Positions 1-6,236 of a DNA stretch of 20,242 bases are shown one piece after another. Under the pieces are notes generated by a model, which saw nothing but the letters and a program-made list of their open reading frames with translations, did no database searches and was not told the origin of the DNA. A program made the translations under genes and the position numbers. Location of the stretch: the IMG/VR virus record IMGVR_UViG_3300043786_000218, positions 1 through 20,242 of that record. One strand, 5' to 3'. Each line of letters opens with the position of its first letter. Position 1 is the first letter of the stretch. The stretch comes from a virus.

Positions 1-285
1 CTCGCTAGGAGCCGATTTGCGGCCCGATCGCTTCCCGGCCTGTGGTGGTAGCCCCCCGTCGTCGATCGTGGCAGGCGCGGGCTTCTGGCGGCCTTTCCGG
101 CCCTTCCGCGCAGCCTTCAGCTTCCGGGCGATGGCCTCCTGCCGCTTGCTCGCCCTCGCACGCTGGCACGGCACGCACTGACCGTACGCGGTGTAGCGCC
201 ACAGACTTCCGCAGATGCGGCAGGGGTGGACACCTTCGTACACAACCAGACCGCTCGCGGCGGCCTCCATGCGACTCATCGGCAT
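1..285 (-). CDS. Small basic zinc-ribbon protein, 3' end cut by window edge
   Basis: The frame stays open from an ATG at 285 to the window edge, giving at least 95 residues. Two CxxC pairs (C22/C25 in PCRICG and C37/C40 in CVPC), 12 residues apart, look like a four-cysteine zinc ribbon. The rest is rich in Lys, Arg, Pro and Gly and is probably disordered. The start is supported by a GAGGG ribosome site at 292-296, six bases upstream; two further in-frame ATGs (279 and 270) follow. Small CxxC...CxxC proteins with basic tails are common in phages and may bind nucleic acid, but the function is unknown. It is the last gene seen in the left-going operon, 152 bases after the preceding gene. That gap holds the alternative hairpins at 336-375. 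Confidence 0.72.
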   Translation of the reverse strand, partial: MPMSRMEAAASGLVVYEGVHPCRICGSLWRYTAYGQCVPCQRARASKRQEAIARKLKAARKGRKGRQKPAPATIDDGGLPPQAGKRSGRKSAPSE

Positions 286-335
286 GCCGGACCCTCTACG
301 GCATCGGCATCGTAAGCGCAAGCGGAAAGCGCCGA

Positions 336-375
336 GGTCGCCGTCCTCTGTGGTCGCCGGCCCTAAACGGCGACC
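336..375 (-). repeat. Leader with one left arm and two equivalent right arms (alternative hairpins)
   Basis: In the gap before the zinc-ribbon gene the octamer GGTCGCCG reads 5' to 3' on the minus strand at 375-368. Its exact reverse complement CGGCGACC occurs twice downstream, at 359-352 and 343-336. The three units are spaced exactly 16 bases apart. The first arm can therefore pair with either copy, giving an 8-bp stem with an 8-base or a 24-base loop, but not both at once. No T-run follows, so it is not a classical intrinsic terminator. It could be an attenuator, an mRNA processing site or a protein-binding operator. The rest of the 286-437 gap shows no convincing promoter or open frame. 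Confidence 0.6.
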
Positions 376-437
376 TTCCTACCGAACCAACATGAACTGG
401 GAGACAGACCGATGCTACGTCTGCGACCTCGGCTCCA

Positions 438-572
438 TCAGCATGCCGCGCGCCAGAGCAGCGTCAACACCGCAAAGCAAGTCACGCAGGCGGCGGCGAC
501 CATGAGGATGCCCAGCGAGGCCATCGGGTCAGGCTGCAGCAGAGGGAGGAGAGTGCGGCGGCGTCGAGCCAT
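438..572 (-). CDS. Putative small single-span membrane peptide (44 aa)
   Basis: This short frame runs from ATG at 572 to TGA at 438. It starts MARRRR, four arginines that would hold the N-terminus in the cytoplasm, and then has one uninterrupted hydrophobic stretch from about residue 17 to 40. That is the layout of small phage membrane peptides such as single-span holins or antiholins. It follows the membrane protein, lipoprotein and terminator-like genes in a possible lysis area. I see no good Shine-Dalgarno site, and the 76-base gap before it holds only a weak GGCGG/CCGCC hairpin (604-617). The plus strand carries an arginine-rich overlapping frame, so the call rests mainly on the membrane pattern. 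Function is a guess. Confidence 0.4.
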   Translation of the reverse strand: MARRRRTLLPLLQPDPMASLGILMVAAACVTCFAVLTLLWRAAC

Positions 573-648
573 GGTCAGTGGCAGCTAGCTTGCGGCGGGG
601 ATGGGCGGGACACCGCCAGCGTCCTCGCCGCCGCGCCGGCAACGTAGC

Positions 649-1047
649 TCACGGCACCTCGGCCGTCCACTCCACGCGAATCGACCGACCGCTCCAGCCG
701 TCGCCGTACACCGGAGCACCGACGAGGCTGCACCGGGTCACGCGCACACTCGGCGACGAGCTGCGGAACCCTCGGTAGGTCAGCGTCACCAAGTCCGTCG
801 TTCCGTTCACGGTCGCATCGCCAGTGCCGCGCGGCGCGTAGATGTCGACCGTCATGGCGCCCTGGTAGCGGTAGCGGTCGCCGATCTGCACCGTGGCTGC
901 CGAGTCCACCGTCGTCACGACGCGCGCCCAGACCACGAAGTAGTCCGGGACAGGCGAGTTGTCGATAACGACGGGGACACCCGTTGCGGCCGCCAGCGTC
1001 AATACCGGCTGCCGGATCGTCGTCAGCACCTGCTGAAGCGTGGTCAC
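649..1047 (-). CDS. Second tail-terminator-like protein (DUF4128-like fold)
   Basis: This 132-residue protein resembles the tail terminator encoded at 16228-16641. Both have an IDNSP or FDNSP motif near residue 30, an ARV strand, a LG or IG turn, a strand of the type 'mtVdiyaPrgtGd' or 'meVrlqqPrerGd', a stretch ending in YRG or FRG, then S-S-P and a final basic beta-strand (SIRVEWTAEV or VVRVPFQADY). Tail terminators of this family cap the last tail-tube ring and join the tail to the head. The GTG start at 1047 overlaps the upstream stop as GTGA, so it is translationally coupled. Its position beside the lysis-like genes is odd for a terminator, so it may have a different virion role. The homology is read by eye. 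Confidence 0.6.
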   Translation of the reverse strand: MTTLQQVLTTIRQPVLTLAAATGVPVVIDNSPVPDYFVVWARVVTTVDSAATVQIGDRYRYQGAMTVDIYAPRGTGDATVNGTTDLVTLTYRGFRSSSPSVRVTRCSLVGAPVYGDGWSGRSIRVEWTAEVP

Positions 1048-1346
1048 AGCGCGGCGATGACCAGGTGCAGGATGCGGACCACGGCGCGCTGCCAGGCCTC
1101 AAGCACCGCTTGCTGAACGCGCACGCGGTGCGTCAGCCCGCGGTTCTTCGCCTCGGCCTTCAGCGCCGCCAGCAGCGGCGCGACATCCTCACCACGCGCG
1201 ATGCGCACCGGGATCAGTGCGGCGTCCTCGGCCATGGCGAGCAGGTCGGCGCGCACCTGCGGGTCGGTGATCTCGGCCTGCAGACTGCCGAGCAGCGCGT
1301 GCAACTCGTCCTTGACGATGCTCTCGACCTGGTTGGGCACGGCCAT
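1044..1346 (-). CDS. Hypothetical helical protein
   Basis: I do not recognise this 100-residue protein. It looks all-helical: an acidic N-terminal half with heptad-like Leu and Ala spacing (SIVKDELHALLGSLQAEI), a basic middle around residues 66-76, and a C-terminal amphipathic helix ending in ILHLVIAAL. ATG at 1346 is preferred because it overlaps the upstream stop as TGATG and has a GGGGTGA purine stretch just before it; a GTG three bases earlier (1349) is also possible. The next gene overlaps its stop as GTGA. Neighbours are a lipoprotein upstream and the second terminator-like protein downstream, so a lysis or late accessory role is conceivable but not shown. Confidence 0.6.
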   Translation of the reverse strand: MAVPNQVESIVKDELHALLGSLQAEITDPQVRADLLAMAEDAALIPVRIARGEDVAPLLAALKAEAKNRGLTHRVRVQQAVLEAWQRAVVRILHLVIAAL

Positions 1347-1588
1347 CACTTCACCCCGGCGGCCAGCTCGTCGGCGGTGATGCGGTCACCCCACGCGCGC
1401 AGGCCGCGCAGGTGCGTCTCCTTGGCCTTCTCGTCGAGCTTCGCGTCGGCGGCGAGGTACGCGACCATCATCGGCGCGAACCAAGCGTAGGTGGCCCGGT
1501 CGGCGGCGATGCGCTGACGGTCAGGACCGCAGCAGCCGGCGACGAGCAGGGACGCCGCAAGCGCGGCACGACGGACGAGGGTGTTCAT
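1346..1588 (-). CDS. Small lipoprotein, possible outer-membrane spanin
   Basis: This 80-residue protein starts with a bacterial lipoprotein signal: two arginines at 6-7, a hydrophobic core (about 8-17) and a lipobox VAGC with the lipidated cysteine at 19. The mature part is about 60 residues and mostly helical. Small lipoproteins next to a membrane protein are often the outer-membrane half of a phage spanin pair, which fuses the inner and outer membranes at lysis. The start ATG overlaps the upstream stop as ATGA, so the pair is translationally coupled. Against the spanin reading, it lacks the proline-rich body of Rz1, and it could instead be an exclusion lipoprotein. The lipoprotein call is firm; the spanin role is inference. 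Confidence 0.65.
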   Translation of the reverse strand: MNTLVRRAALAASLLVAGCCGPDRQRIAADRATYAWFAPMMVAYLAADAKLDEKAKETHLRGLRAWGDRITADELAAGVK

Positions 1589-1941
1589 GCGATGTTCTTC
1601 TTGTGCAGCAGGTCCAACATGCGCTGCTCGCGCTTCTCCGCTTCGTCGCGGACCTCGCGGACCATCGTGTGGGTCGTCTCGGCGAAGGTGCGCGAAATCG
1701 TGCTGGTCGTCTCCAGGTGCTTCTGCGTCAACTCGTCGTGTGCCTTCCGCATCCGCTCCTCGCGCTGCAGAAAGTACCACGCGACGCCGAAGGCCAGGCC
1801 GCCGCTGCCGACGCCTAGGAACTTGTCCCAGGGGATCGCGGCGATGTCGCCTTGCGGTTGCGCAGCACCTGCGACGATGGCGACGCTGCCACCGGCGACG
1901 ATGCCGGCGAGAGTGGAGAGAACGCTGTGAGCCATGTTCAT
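1585..1941 (-). CDS. Two-helix membrane protein with charged helical tail, holin or spanin candidate
   Basis: This 118-residue protein has two hydrophobic segments (about residues 7-26 and 41-58) separated by a short Pro/Gln/Asp loop, then a long, highly charged helix to the end. The charges after the second segment (QREERMRKAH) favour a cytoplasmic tail by the positive-inside rule, giving the N-in, C-in, two-span layout of class II holins. A two-component spanin with a cleaved first segment is an alternative, since the overlapping downstream gene encodes a lipoprotein. An internal ATG at 1935 is a second possible start. A gap of 74 bases separates it from the GVWK-repeat gene, and it holds no clear promoter. 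Confidence 0.6.
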   Translation of the reverse strand: MNMAHSVLSTLAGIVAGGSVAIVAGAAQPQGDIAAIPWDKFLGVGSGGLAFGVAWYFLQREERMRKAHDELTQKHLETTSTISRTFAETTHTMVREVRDEAEKREQRMLDLLHKKNIA

Positions 1942-2015
1942 GCGTATAGCTTCGTCGCCATGGTCGATGCACTTTCTGCGGGGTGATCCAGTTTGCCGCT
2001 AAGAGTTTCCGGGGC

Positions 2016-2177
2016 CTATTTCCAGACCCCGGACACCTTGACGAAGGTTGTGCAGGTCTTCCAGACCCCTGACACTCGCAGCCAGACCGTCGCCTGCTTC
2101 CACACGCCGCCGACCTTCAGCCAGACGACCGTGTTGGTCGGTGGCGGGCCTGATGGCGAAAGCAGCGTGAGGAGCAT
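2016..2177 (-). CDS. GVWK-repeat microprotein (53 aa)
   Basis: After a Pro/Thr-rich start of about 16 residues this small protein is three copies of a 13-residue unit: VWLKVGGVWKQAT, VWLRVSGVWKTCT and a shortened TFVKVSGVWK that ends at the stop. Tryptophans are at 19, 26, 32, 39 and 52. The alternating pattern suggests beta-hairpins with a GVWK turn. At DNA level the unit is 39 bases long, with synonymous differences between copies, which supports selection on the protein. It starts two bases after the stop of the gene above, with no clear ribosome site, so it is probably coupled. Similar short W-K repeat proteins occur near tail genes of other phages; their role is not known to me. A plus-strand frame over the same bases is read as a shadow. 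Confidence 0.7.
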   Translation of the reverse strand: MLLTLLSPSGPPPTNTVVWLKVGGVWKQATVWLRVSGVWKTCTTFVKVSGVWK

Positions 2178-2179
2178 GG

Positions 2180-2341
2180 CTAGCTAGCGCGCAGAGCGAC
2201 GAGCGCCGCCTCAACCTCGGCCAGCTCGGCGTCGATCTGCTCGACGCGGTCCACGTCCCCGATGCGCAGCGCGCAGGTCCGTTGCGTGCCCAGGTTGACC
2301 AGCGCGGCCTCGTACAGCTCGATGCGTTGGGCGGTGTCCAT
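2180..2341 (-). CDS. Small helical, acidic protein (53 aa)
   Basis: The start ATG at 2341 overlaps the stop of the kelch-like gene as TGATG. The protein is rich in Glu, Ala, Leu and Asp, and the stretch VEQIDAELAEVEAALVAL shows coiled-coil-like heptads, so a helical hairpin that oligomerises is likely. Small coiled-coil proteins of this kind occur after tail-fiber genes in other phages, but no function can be assigned. It is followed after two bases by the GVWK microprotein. The tight coupling on both sides and the absence of a better frame here support it as a real gene. Confidence 0.65.
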   Translation of the reverse strand: MDTAQRIELYEAALVNLGTQRTCALRIGDVDRVEQIDAELAEVEAALVALRAS

Positions 2342-3771
2342 CAGATCACCATTTGGCGCAGGTGAATTGCCGCCGTGTTGTGCAGCATGTGGACGTAGAA
2401 GATCTCCGTCGCGCCGTCCTTGTAGACCACGTCGAACGCTGTGTCGCCGACGATCGCCGCGCCCTGCGGGTACAGCATCGTCGACCACGGGAACATCTCA
2501 GACCGGGCGAAGTCGAACGCGAACCAGCGGCCCGTCGCGTCCTTCTGGAGGTAAAGGATGCCGTCGAGCAGCGCGTACTTGCTGCCCGTCGTGAACGTCT
2601 CCGCGTTCGGCGAGTAGGTGATCGTCGCCCAGGTGTTCGCCGCGATGTCGTAGCGGTGCAGGGCCGCCGTGCCCGCGCCCTGGAACGAGTAGATGTACCG
2701 CCCGTTCAGGATTGCCGACTCGTTCGTCCAGTCGCTTTCGGTCGCGCTGTGCACCCAGTGCGCGCTCATGCCCGCGCCAGGAGCCGCCGCACGCGCCGCA
2801 CCAGGCGACAACGTGCTCCAGGTGTTCGCCGTGATGTCGTAGCGGTAGAGCGTGACGGCGTTGTTGCCCAGGTAGTAGAGGAAGTTGTCGTTGCCCTCGA
2901 TCGCGTAGACGCTGGTCGCGTCCGGCGTCGTGGTCCACGTTGCAACGGTGAGCGTGTCGGCGGTGTTCGCCGTGATCGTGCGGATCTGTCCCGCGCCGGT
3001 GCCGCCGGTGATTCGCACCTGCGAGTTGATCCACTGGCTGGCCGTCCAGGTCTTGCCCGTCTGCACGAGCGTCGTGGCTGTCGCGCTCGTCGCGGTGCCG
3101 GTGGCGAACGTCTTGAAGTCGCCGTCGATGATCGACGGCGTGGCCACCAGCTTGCCGTCGGTGCCGAGCGACGCCGCAAGTCCCGTCTGCGACAGCGTCG
3201 TGTAGGTGTTCGTGGCGTAGTCGTAGACGCGGAAGCTGCCGGAGGCGAGCGTGCCCCCAGTCAGCAGATACCAGCGCGGCGTCAGCAGGCGGTACACCGT
3301 CGAGGCCGAGAACGCGCTCGCCTGCGTCGCCACGGTGATAACCGCCGACGCGCCCACCGTGTTGCGCACGATGTCGAGCACCGCACCGTTGTTCGGACCC
3401 GACAAGATGTGGATCTTGTAGCCGCGCAGGTCACGCGCCAACGTCTGGTTGGTCGTGATCGTGCTCGTCGTGCCCGCCGTCGCGGTCAGCGACGCTGCGC
3501 CCACCGTCGAACCCGTGGACCATGCGCTAGCCACCGCCGACGCGCCAGCTGCCAGCGCGGGCGTCAGTGCCGGCGACGCAAGCAGCACCCATCCGTCCTC
3601 GCTCGGATTGTAGATGTACGCCTCCGTCGCGCTGCGGAGGAAGAACTGCTGCTGCCGGAAGTGCCGCGACGAGGCGATGCACGATGCGGTGGCGGTGGCG
3701 AGTGGAGCGGGGTTGCAGAACTCCCACCGCTTGAGGTCGAGGATCTTGCGATTGCCGTTCGTTGTTGCCAT
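2341..3771 (-). CDS. Kelch-like virion protein with two inserted beta-modules
   Basis: This 476-residue protein has repeated blade signatures typical of kelch or WD-like beta-propellers: FRVYDYATNTYTTLS (about 180-194), LYRYDITANTWSTLS (about 308-322) and LHRYDIAANTWATI (about 371-384). Between blades are two copies of a Thr/Ser-rich beta-module, about 84-166 and 224-292. The second has the sequence pattern S-x-V-R-I-T-G-G-T-G-A-G-Q-I-R-T-I-T-x-N-T. The conserved-looking start (MATTNGNRKILDLKRWEFCN) is like that of structural proteins in other phages. Its place after the fiber genes suggests an exposed virion or host-contact protein. There is no signal peptide or membrane segment. The propeller call is strong; the role is inference. 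Confidence 0.7.
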   Translation of the reverse strand: MATTNGNRKILDLKRWEFCNPAPLATATASCIASSRHFRQQQFFLRSATEAYIYNPSEDGWVLLASPALTPALAAGASAVASAWSTGSTVGAASLTATAGTTSTITTNQTLARDLRGYKIHILSGPNNGAVLDIVRNTVGASAVITVATQASAFSASTVYRLLTPRWYLLTGGTLASGSFRVYDYATNTYTTLSQTGLAASLGTDGKLVATPSIIDGDFKTFATGTATSATATTLVQTGKTWTASQWINSQVRITGGTGAGQIRTITANTADTLTVATWTTTPDATSVYAIEGNDNFLYYLGNNAVTLYRYDITANTWSTLSPGAARAAAPGAGMSAHWVHSATESDWTNESAILNGRYIYSFQGAGTAALHRYDIAANTWATITYSPNAETFTTGSKYALLDGILYLQKDATGRWFAFDFARSEMFPWSTMLYPQGAAIVGDTAFDVVYKDGATEIFYVHMLHNTAAIHLRQMVI

Positions 3772-3774
3772 GTG

Positions 3775-4227
3775 TCAGGTCACCGAGATGTTGCGGCGCA
3801 GATTGTCGGACTGCATGTGCAGCAGCGCCGGCATGTAGTCGTTTGCGGCGAAACCGCCGATCTGCGTCTGATTGGTCAGTGTGCTGACGGTCGTGACCGT
3901 CGCGAGCGTCTGTGATCCTGCGATGCTGGCGGTGACGGCGAGGTTGGCGGCCGTCGCTTGCCGCGCTTCCATGATCGGCTGGCCGGATGCGTTCGGAAGC
4001 GCCTGGCCGATGCTGCGCGTCAGCGAGTGAACCGCCATGCGCAGGGCCTCGACGGATTCGACCAGCTCGCCGTACGCGGCGACCGGCAGCGGGTTCGTCG
4101 CGCTGGTGTCCGTCGCGGTGCCGTCCGCACCATGCACGGGCTTCACGCGCTGGAAGAGAACGCCGCCGATCTCGTCGGCTGCGACCGTTGCGCCGGTCCC
4201 TGGGGTGTATCCTACGTTGTCGGCCAT
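3775..4227 (-). CDS. Conserved phage structural protein of unknown role
   Basis: The 150-residue protein has an N-terminal block I associate with a widespread group of phage virion proteins: ADEIGGVLFQRVKPVHGADG followed by a Thr-rich stretch and NPLPV (residues about 17-49). A helical stretch (ELVESVEALRMAVHSLTRSI) follows, then a Thr/Ala-rich beta region and a short basic end. It has no signal peptide and no catalytic motif. It lies two bases after the fiber gene and three before the kelch-like gene, so it is probably co-assembled with them at the tail tip, or serves as a fiber base or chaperone. Function is unknown. Confidence 0.65.
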   Translation of the reverse strand: MADNVGYTPGTGATVAADEIGGVLFQRVKPVHGADGTATDTSATNPLPVAAYGELVESVEALRMAVHSLTRSIGQALPNASGQPIMEARQATAANLAVTASIAGSQTLATVTTVSTLTNQTQIGGFAANDYMPALLHMQSDNLRRNISVT

Positions 4228-4229
4228 GG

Positions 4230-5333
4230 TCAGACGTACTGGAGGTAGATGTCGCCGTCAGCGCCGCCGGTTGGCGACGCGGTGCCTTCGGAGATGTTGC
4301 GGTTGACGGCGGACTTGAAGTTGAGGTTGGCGAAGTCGGTCGAGTTGCCGACTCCCCGAATCACATTCTGAGCCGCCTCGATGCACGGAAGCTCCGTCCA
4401 CGCTGTTCCGGCCGGCCCAACGCCGATGATGCGGTTATCAGCCGTTGGCGGTTCGAGCTTGGCGAACGTCACCGCGCCATCTGCGAGCTTTGATGTATCG
4501 ACTGAGCTTAGACCGATCGACAACACCGTGCCGCCGGCCGTCTTCGTCACGTCGCCCGTGTACGCCGAAGTCCGGATGCCGCCGGCCCCGGTGAACTCGA
4601 TGCCGCCTCCGACCGTCAGAGCTTCTGGCGCCCCCGTTCCTGCCGTGTCGCGGCCGATCAAGTGGTCGGTCGCCAAGTTGGCCATCTTTGCCAACGTGAC
4701 CGCGCCCGTAGCGATCGTGGTCGTGTTGCTGCCGGCGGATGCCTCGACATCGCCAAGCAACTGGCTACGCCTGATGCCGCTACCGTGGAACTCGACACCG
4801 TTGCCAACGCCGACTTCCTGCGGCGACCCGGTGCTACCAGCGTGCCGGCCAACCAGATGCTGGCTGGTGATGTCCTGCATCTTGGCGAACGTGACAGCCG
4901 CATGGTCGATGGTCCACGTTGCGCCAGACGCCGAGACGGTGATGTCACCCTTGTCGCCGTCCGTCACGCCGCCACCAGTCGACGCCAGCGTGGTGCCGGT
5001 CATCGAAAGGCCAGACCCGAGCGTGATCTCCTGCACGTCGCCGGAGCCGCTGTCGCCACGACCCAGCAGCCGCGAGGCCGCCGAGACGTTCTGGATCTTC
5101 GCGTACGTCACCGCGTCGTTGTCGATCGTCCACGTCGCGCCGCCGGCGCTTACCGTGATGTCGCCCTTGTCGCCCGTGGTCAGGCCCGTGCCCGCCGCCG
5201 CCACGACCGCCCAGTACGTCGTCCACGAGCCGCCGACGCCCGGCTCATCGCCGGCGCTGCTCGTGTGGTCCAAGATACAGACGTAGCTGCTGCCACCGTT
5301 CCCGACGACCTGCCCGCGATAGTAGACGGTCAC
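4230..5333 (-). CDS. Repeat-containing tail fiber protein with N-terminal CBM5/12-like half module
   Basis: The 367-residue protein opens with a chitinase-type carbohydrate-binding pattern (TVYYRGQVVGNGGSSYVC, then H-T-S-S...E-P-G...W, residues 2-45). It then carries two GDKGDITVSA repeats (about 54-63 and 126-135) and four units beginning AVTxAK at about 74, 146, 211 and 287, each followed by a L-x-GR or I-x-G turn. The end (TASPTGGADGDIYLQYV) has the 'PTGGxDGD' motif common at fiber ends. The GTG start at 5333 is supported by AAGGAG at 5341-5346, seven bases upstream; the GTG at 5339 is too close to that site. It overlaps the upstream stop as GTGA. The first tryptophan of the CBM module lies in the upstream gene, so the two may have been one protein. 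Confidence 0.78.
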   Translation of the reverse strand: MTVYYRGQVVGNGGSSYVCILDHTSSAGDEPGVGGSWTTYWAVVAAAGTGLTTGDKGDITVSAGGATWTIDNDAVTYAKIQNVSAASRLLGRGDSGSGDVQEITLGSGLSMTGTTLASTGGGVTDGDKGDITVSASGATWTIDHAAVTFAKMQDITSQHLVGRHAGSTGSPQEVGVGNGVEFHGSGIRRSQLLGDVEASAGSNTTTIATGAVTLAKMANLATDHLIGRDTAGTGAPEALTVGGGIEFTGAGGIRTSAYTGDVTKTAGGTVLSIGLSSVDTSKLADGAVTFAKLEPPTADNRIIGVGPAGTAWTELPCIEAAQNVIRGVGNSTDFANLNFKSAVNRNISEGTASPTGGADGDIYLQYV

Positions 5334-5722
5334 GACCACGCTCCTTGGTACTGCGACAGGAAGATGCCGTCGGGGATGGTGCCACCCCACGACCCGGCCC
5401 ACTGGAGATTGCCACCGCCGCCGCCGCCGCCACCCGTGGCATTGGACCACAGCCGCATGGCGCCGTCGGCGTCGCGCGTGACCTCGACCTCCACCGAGCC
5501 CGGCGACTGTGCTCCGTGGTCTCCGACTACCGCCAGAAAGTCCTTCTGCAGGATGACCTTCTCGACGTAGTCGGTGACGACCGGTACGCGAGGCACGAAA
5601 CCCCGTCTGCGGTCCGTCGCCGCCGATCTTGCCACACGCCGGCGCAACGACGCCGTCGCCTCGTCGTCAGCGCGGCGAAGCGCAACGAGCTGCGACAGTC
5701 GGCGAGTGGCCAGCGCGGTCAA
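5330..5722 (-). CDS. Fiber-associated protein ending in a truncated CBM5/12-like module
   Basis: This 130-residue protein has a basic helical N-terminus (to about 40), a beta-rich middle (VEKVILQKDFLAVVGDHG and VEVEVTRDADGAMRLW), an eight-glycine tract at 97-104, then W-A-G-S-W and a final YQGAWS. The last residues match the beginning of the module that continues in the next gene. It starts with TTG at 5722. An AGGAAGG ribosome site at 5728-5734, five bases upstream and inside the end of the previous gene, supports that start. The stop overlaps the next start as GTGA. It is probably the N-terminal, virion-attaching part of the fiber, either as a separate subunit or as the front of a split gene. 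Confidence 0.65.
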   Translation of the reverse strand: MTALATRRLSQLVALRRADDEATASLRRRVARSAATDRRRGFVPRVPVVTDYVEKVILQKDFLAVVGDHGAQSPGSVEVEVTRDADGAMRLWSNATGGGGGGGGNLQWAGSWGGTIPDGIFLSQYQGAWS

Positions 5723-5723
5723 C

Positions 5724-6230
5724 TCAGCCTTCCTGGAAGGTCACGCTCGCGTGCCAGTTCGTGGTGCCGGTCGGCGCAGTCGGGACGCGCATGACGAACG
5801 CCTCGGCGCTGCCGGCGCTGAACGCCAGCTCCTCGCCCGGACCCGGCAGCCACTGGTAGCCGTTGACGTTGTTGAAGGCCTCGTCCACGACCGGCGTGAA
5901 CGTGCCAGCGCCTTCGCTCGTCGACGCCGTGCCGGCCGTGCCAGCTGCGCCGCTGGTGCCGCCCGTGATCGCCGACCCCGCGTCCGCCTCGTCGTGCTTG
6001 GCCAGCAGCGGTTGCGTGCCGCCGCCGACGTTGACCAAGGTCAAGCCCGTTGCGTAGGCGCTGGCCTTGCGGCCGAGCTGCACGCGCACCTGTTCGCTCG
6101 TCGTGGTGCCGCGCTGCGTCAGCGTGACGCGCACGACCTTCACGGGCTGCGTGGTGTTCGGCCGGATGCAGACGAGCGTGGTAGCCGCCGAAATCGTGAC
6201 GGCTCCGGTGCTGATGGTGTAGGTGCGCAT
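5724..6230 (-). CDS. Beta-rich tail-associated protein, unknown function
   Basis: I do not recognise a named family for this 168-residue protein. It is rich in Thr, Ser, Gly and Val, with alternating strands at the N-terminus (VKVVRVTLTQRGTTTSEQVRVQLGRKASAYATG, read as two strands around a Thr turn). A low-complexity Gly/Ala/Thr loop covers about 88-110. The end, PGPGEELAFSAGS then a strand ending in WHASVTFQEG, resembles jelly-roll-like virion proteins. It follows the tip protein by six bases and its last codons carry the ribosome site of the next gene. A role as a tail-tip accessory or fiber adaptor is likely from context only. Confidence 0.6.
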   Translation of the reverse strand: MRTYTISTGAVTISAATTLVCIRPNTTQPVKVVRVTLTQRGTTTSEQVRVQLGRKASAYATGLTLVNVGGGTQPLLAKHDEADAGSAITGGTSGAAGTAGTASTSEGAGTFTPVVDEAFNNVNGYQWLPGPGEELAFSAGSAEAFVMRVPTAPTGTTNWHASVTFQEG

Positions 6231-6236
6231 GATGGT

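Noticed and set aside
286-437. Possible sigma-70 promoter (TTGGTT, 17 bases, TTTAGG) before the zinc-ribbon gene
   Set aside because: Only three matches in each hexamer and the second hexamer lies in the hairpin loop; too weak to call.
391-504. Plus-strand small frame with CYVC and an arginine-rich end
   Set aside because: It is antisense to the gap and to the membrane peptide gene, has no ribosome site, and every supported gene is on the minus strand.
604-617. GGCGG-CCGCC hairpin in the 76-base gap before the membrane peptide
   Set aside because: A 5-bp GC stem is expected by chance at this base composition, and no T-run follows.
1938-1961. Seven-residue minus-strand frame MATKLYA whose stop overlaps the next ATG
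   Set aside because: No ribosome site and no biased composition; overlaps this short arise by chance. Only conservation could rescue it as a leader peptide.
1993-2187. Plus-strand frame with repeated FQTPDT motifs
   Set aside because: It is the antisense shadow of the minus-strand GVWK repeat, which has a better start position and tight coupling to its neighbour.
3775-4360. Shared RNIS residues at the end of the 3775-4227 protein and near the end of the fiber
   Set aside because: Four residues only, with no similarity on either side; likely chance.
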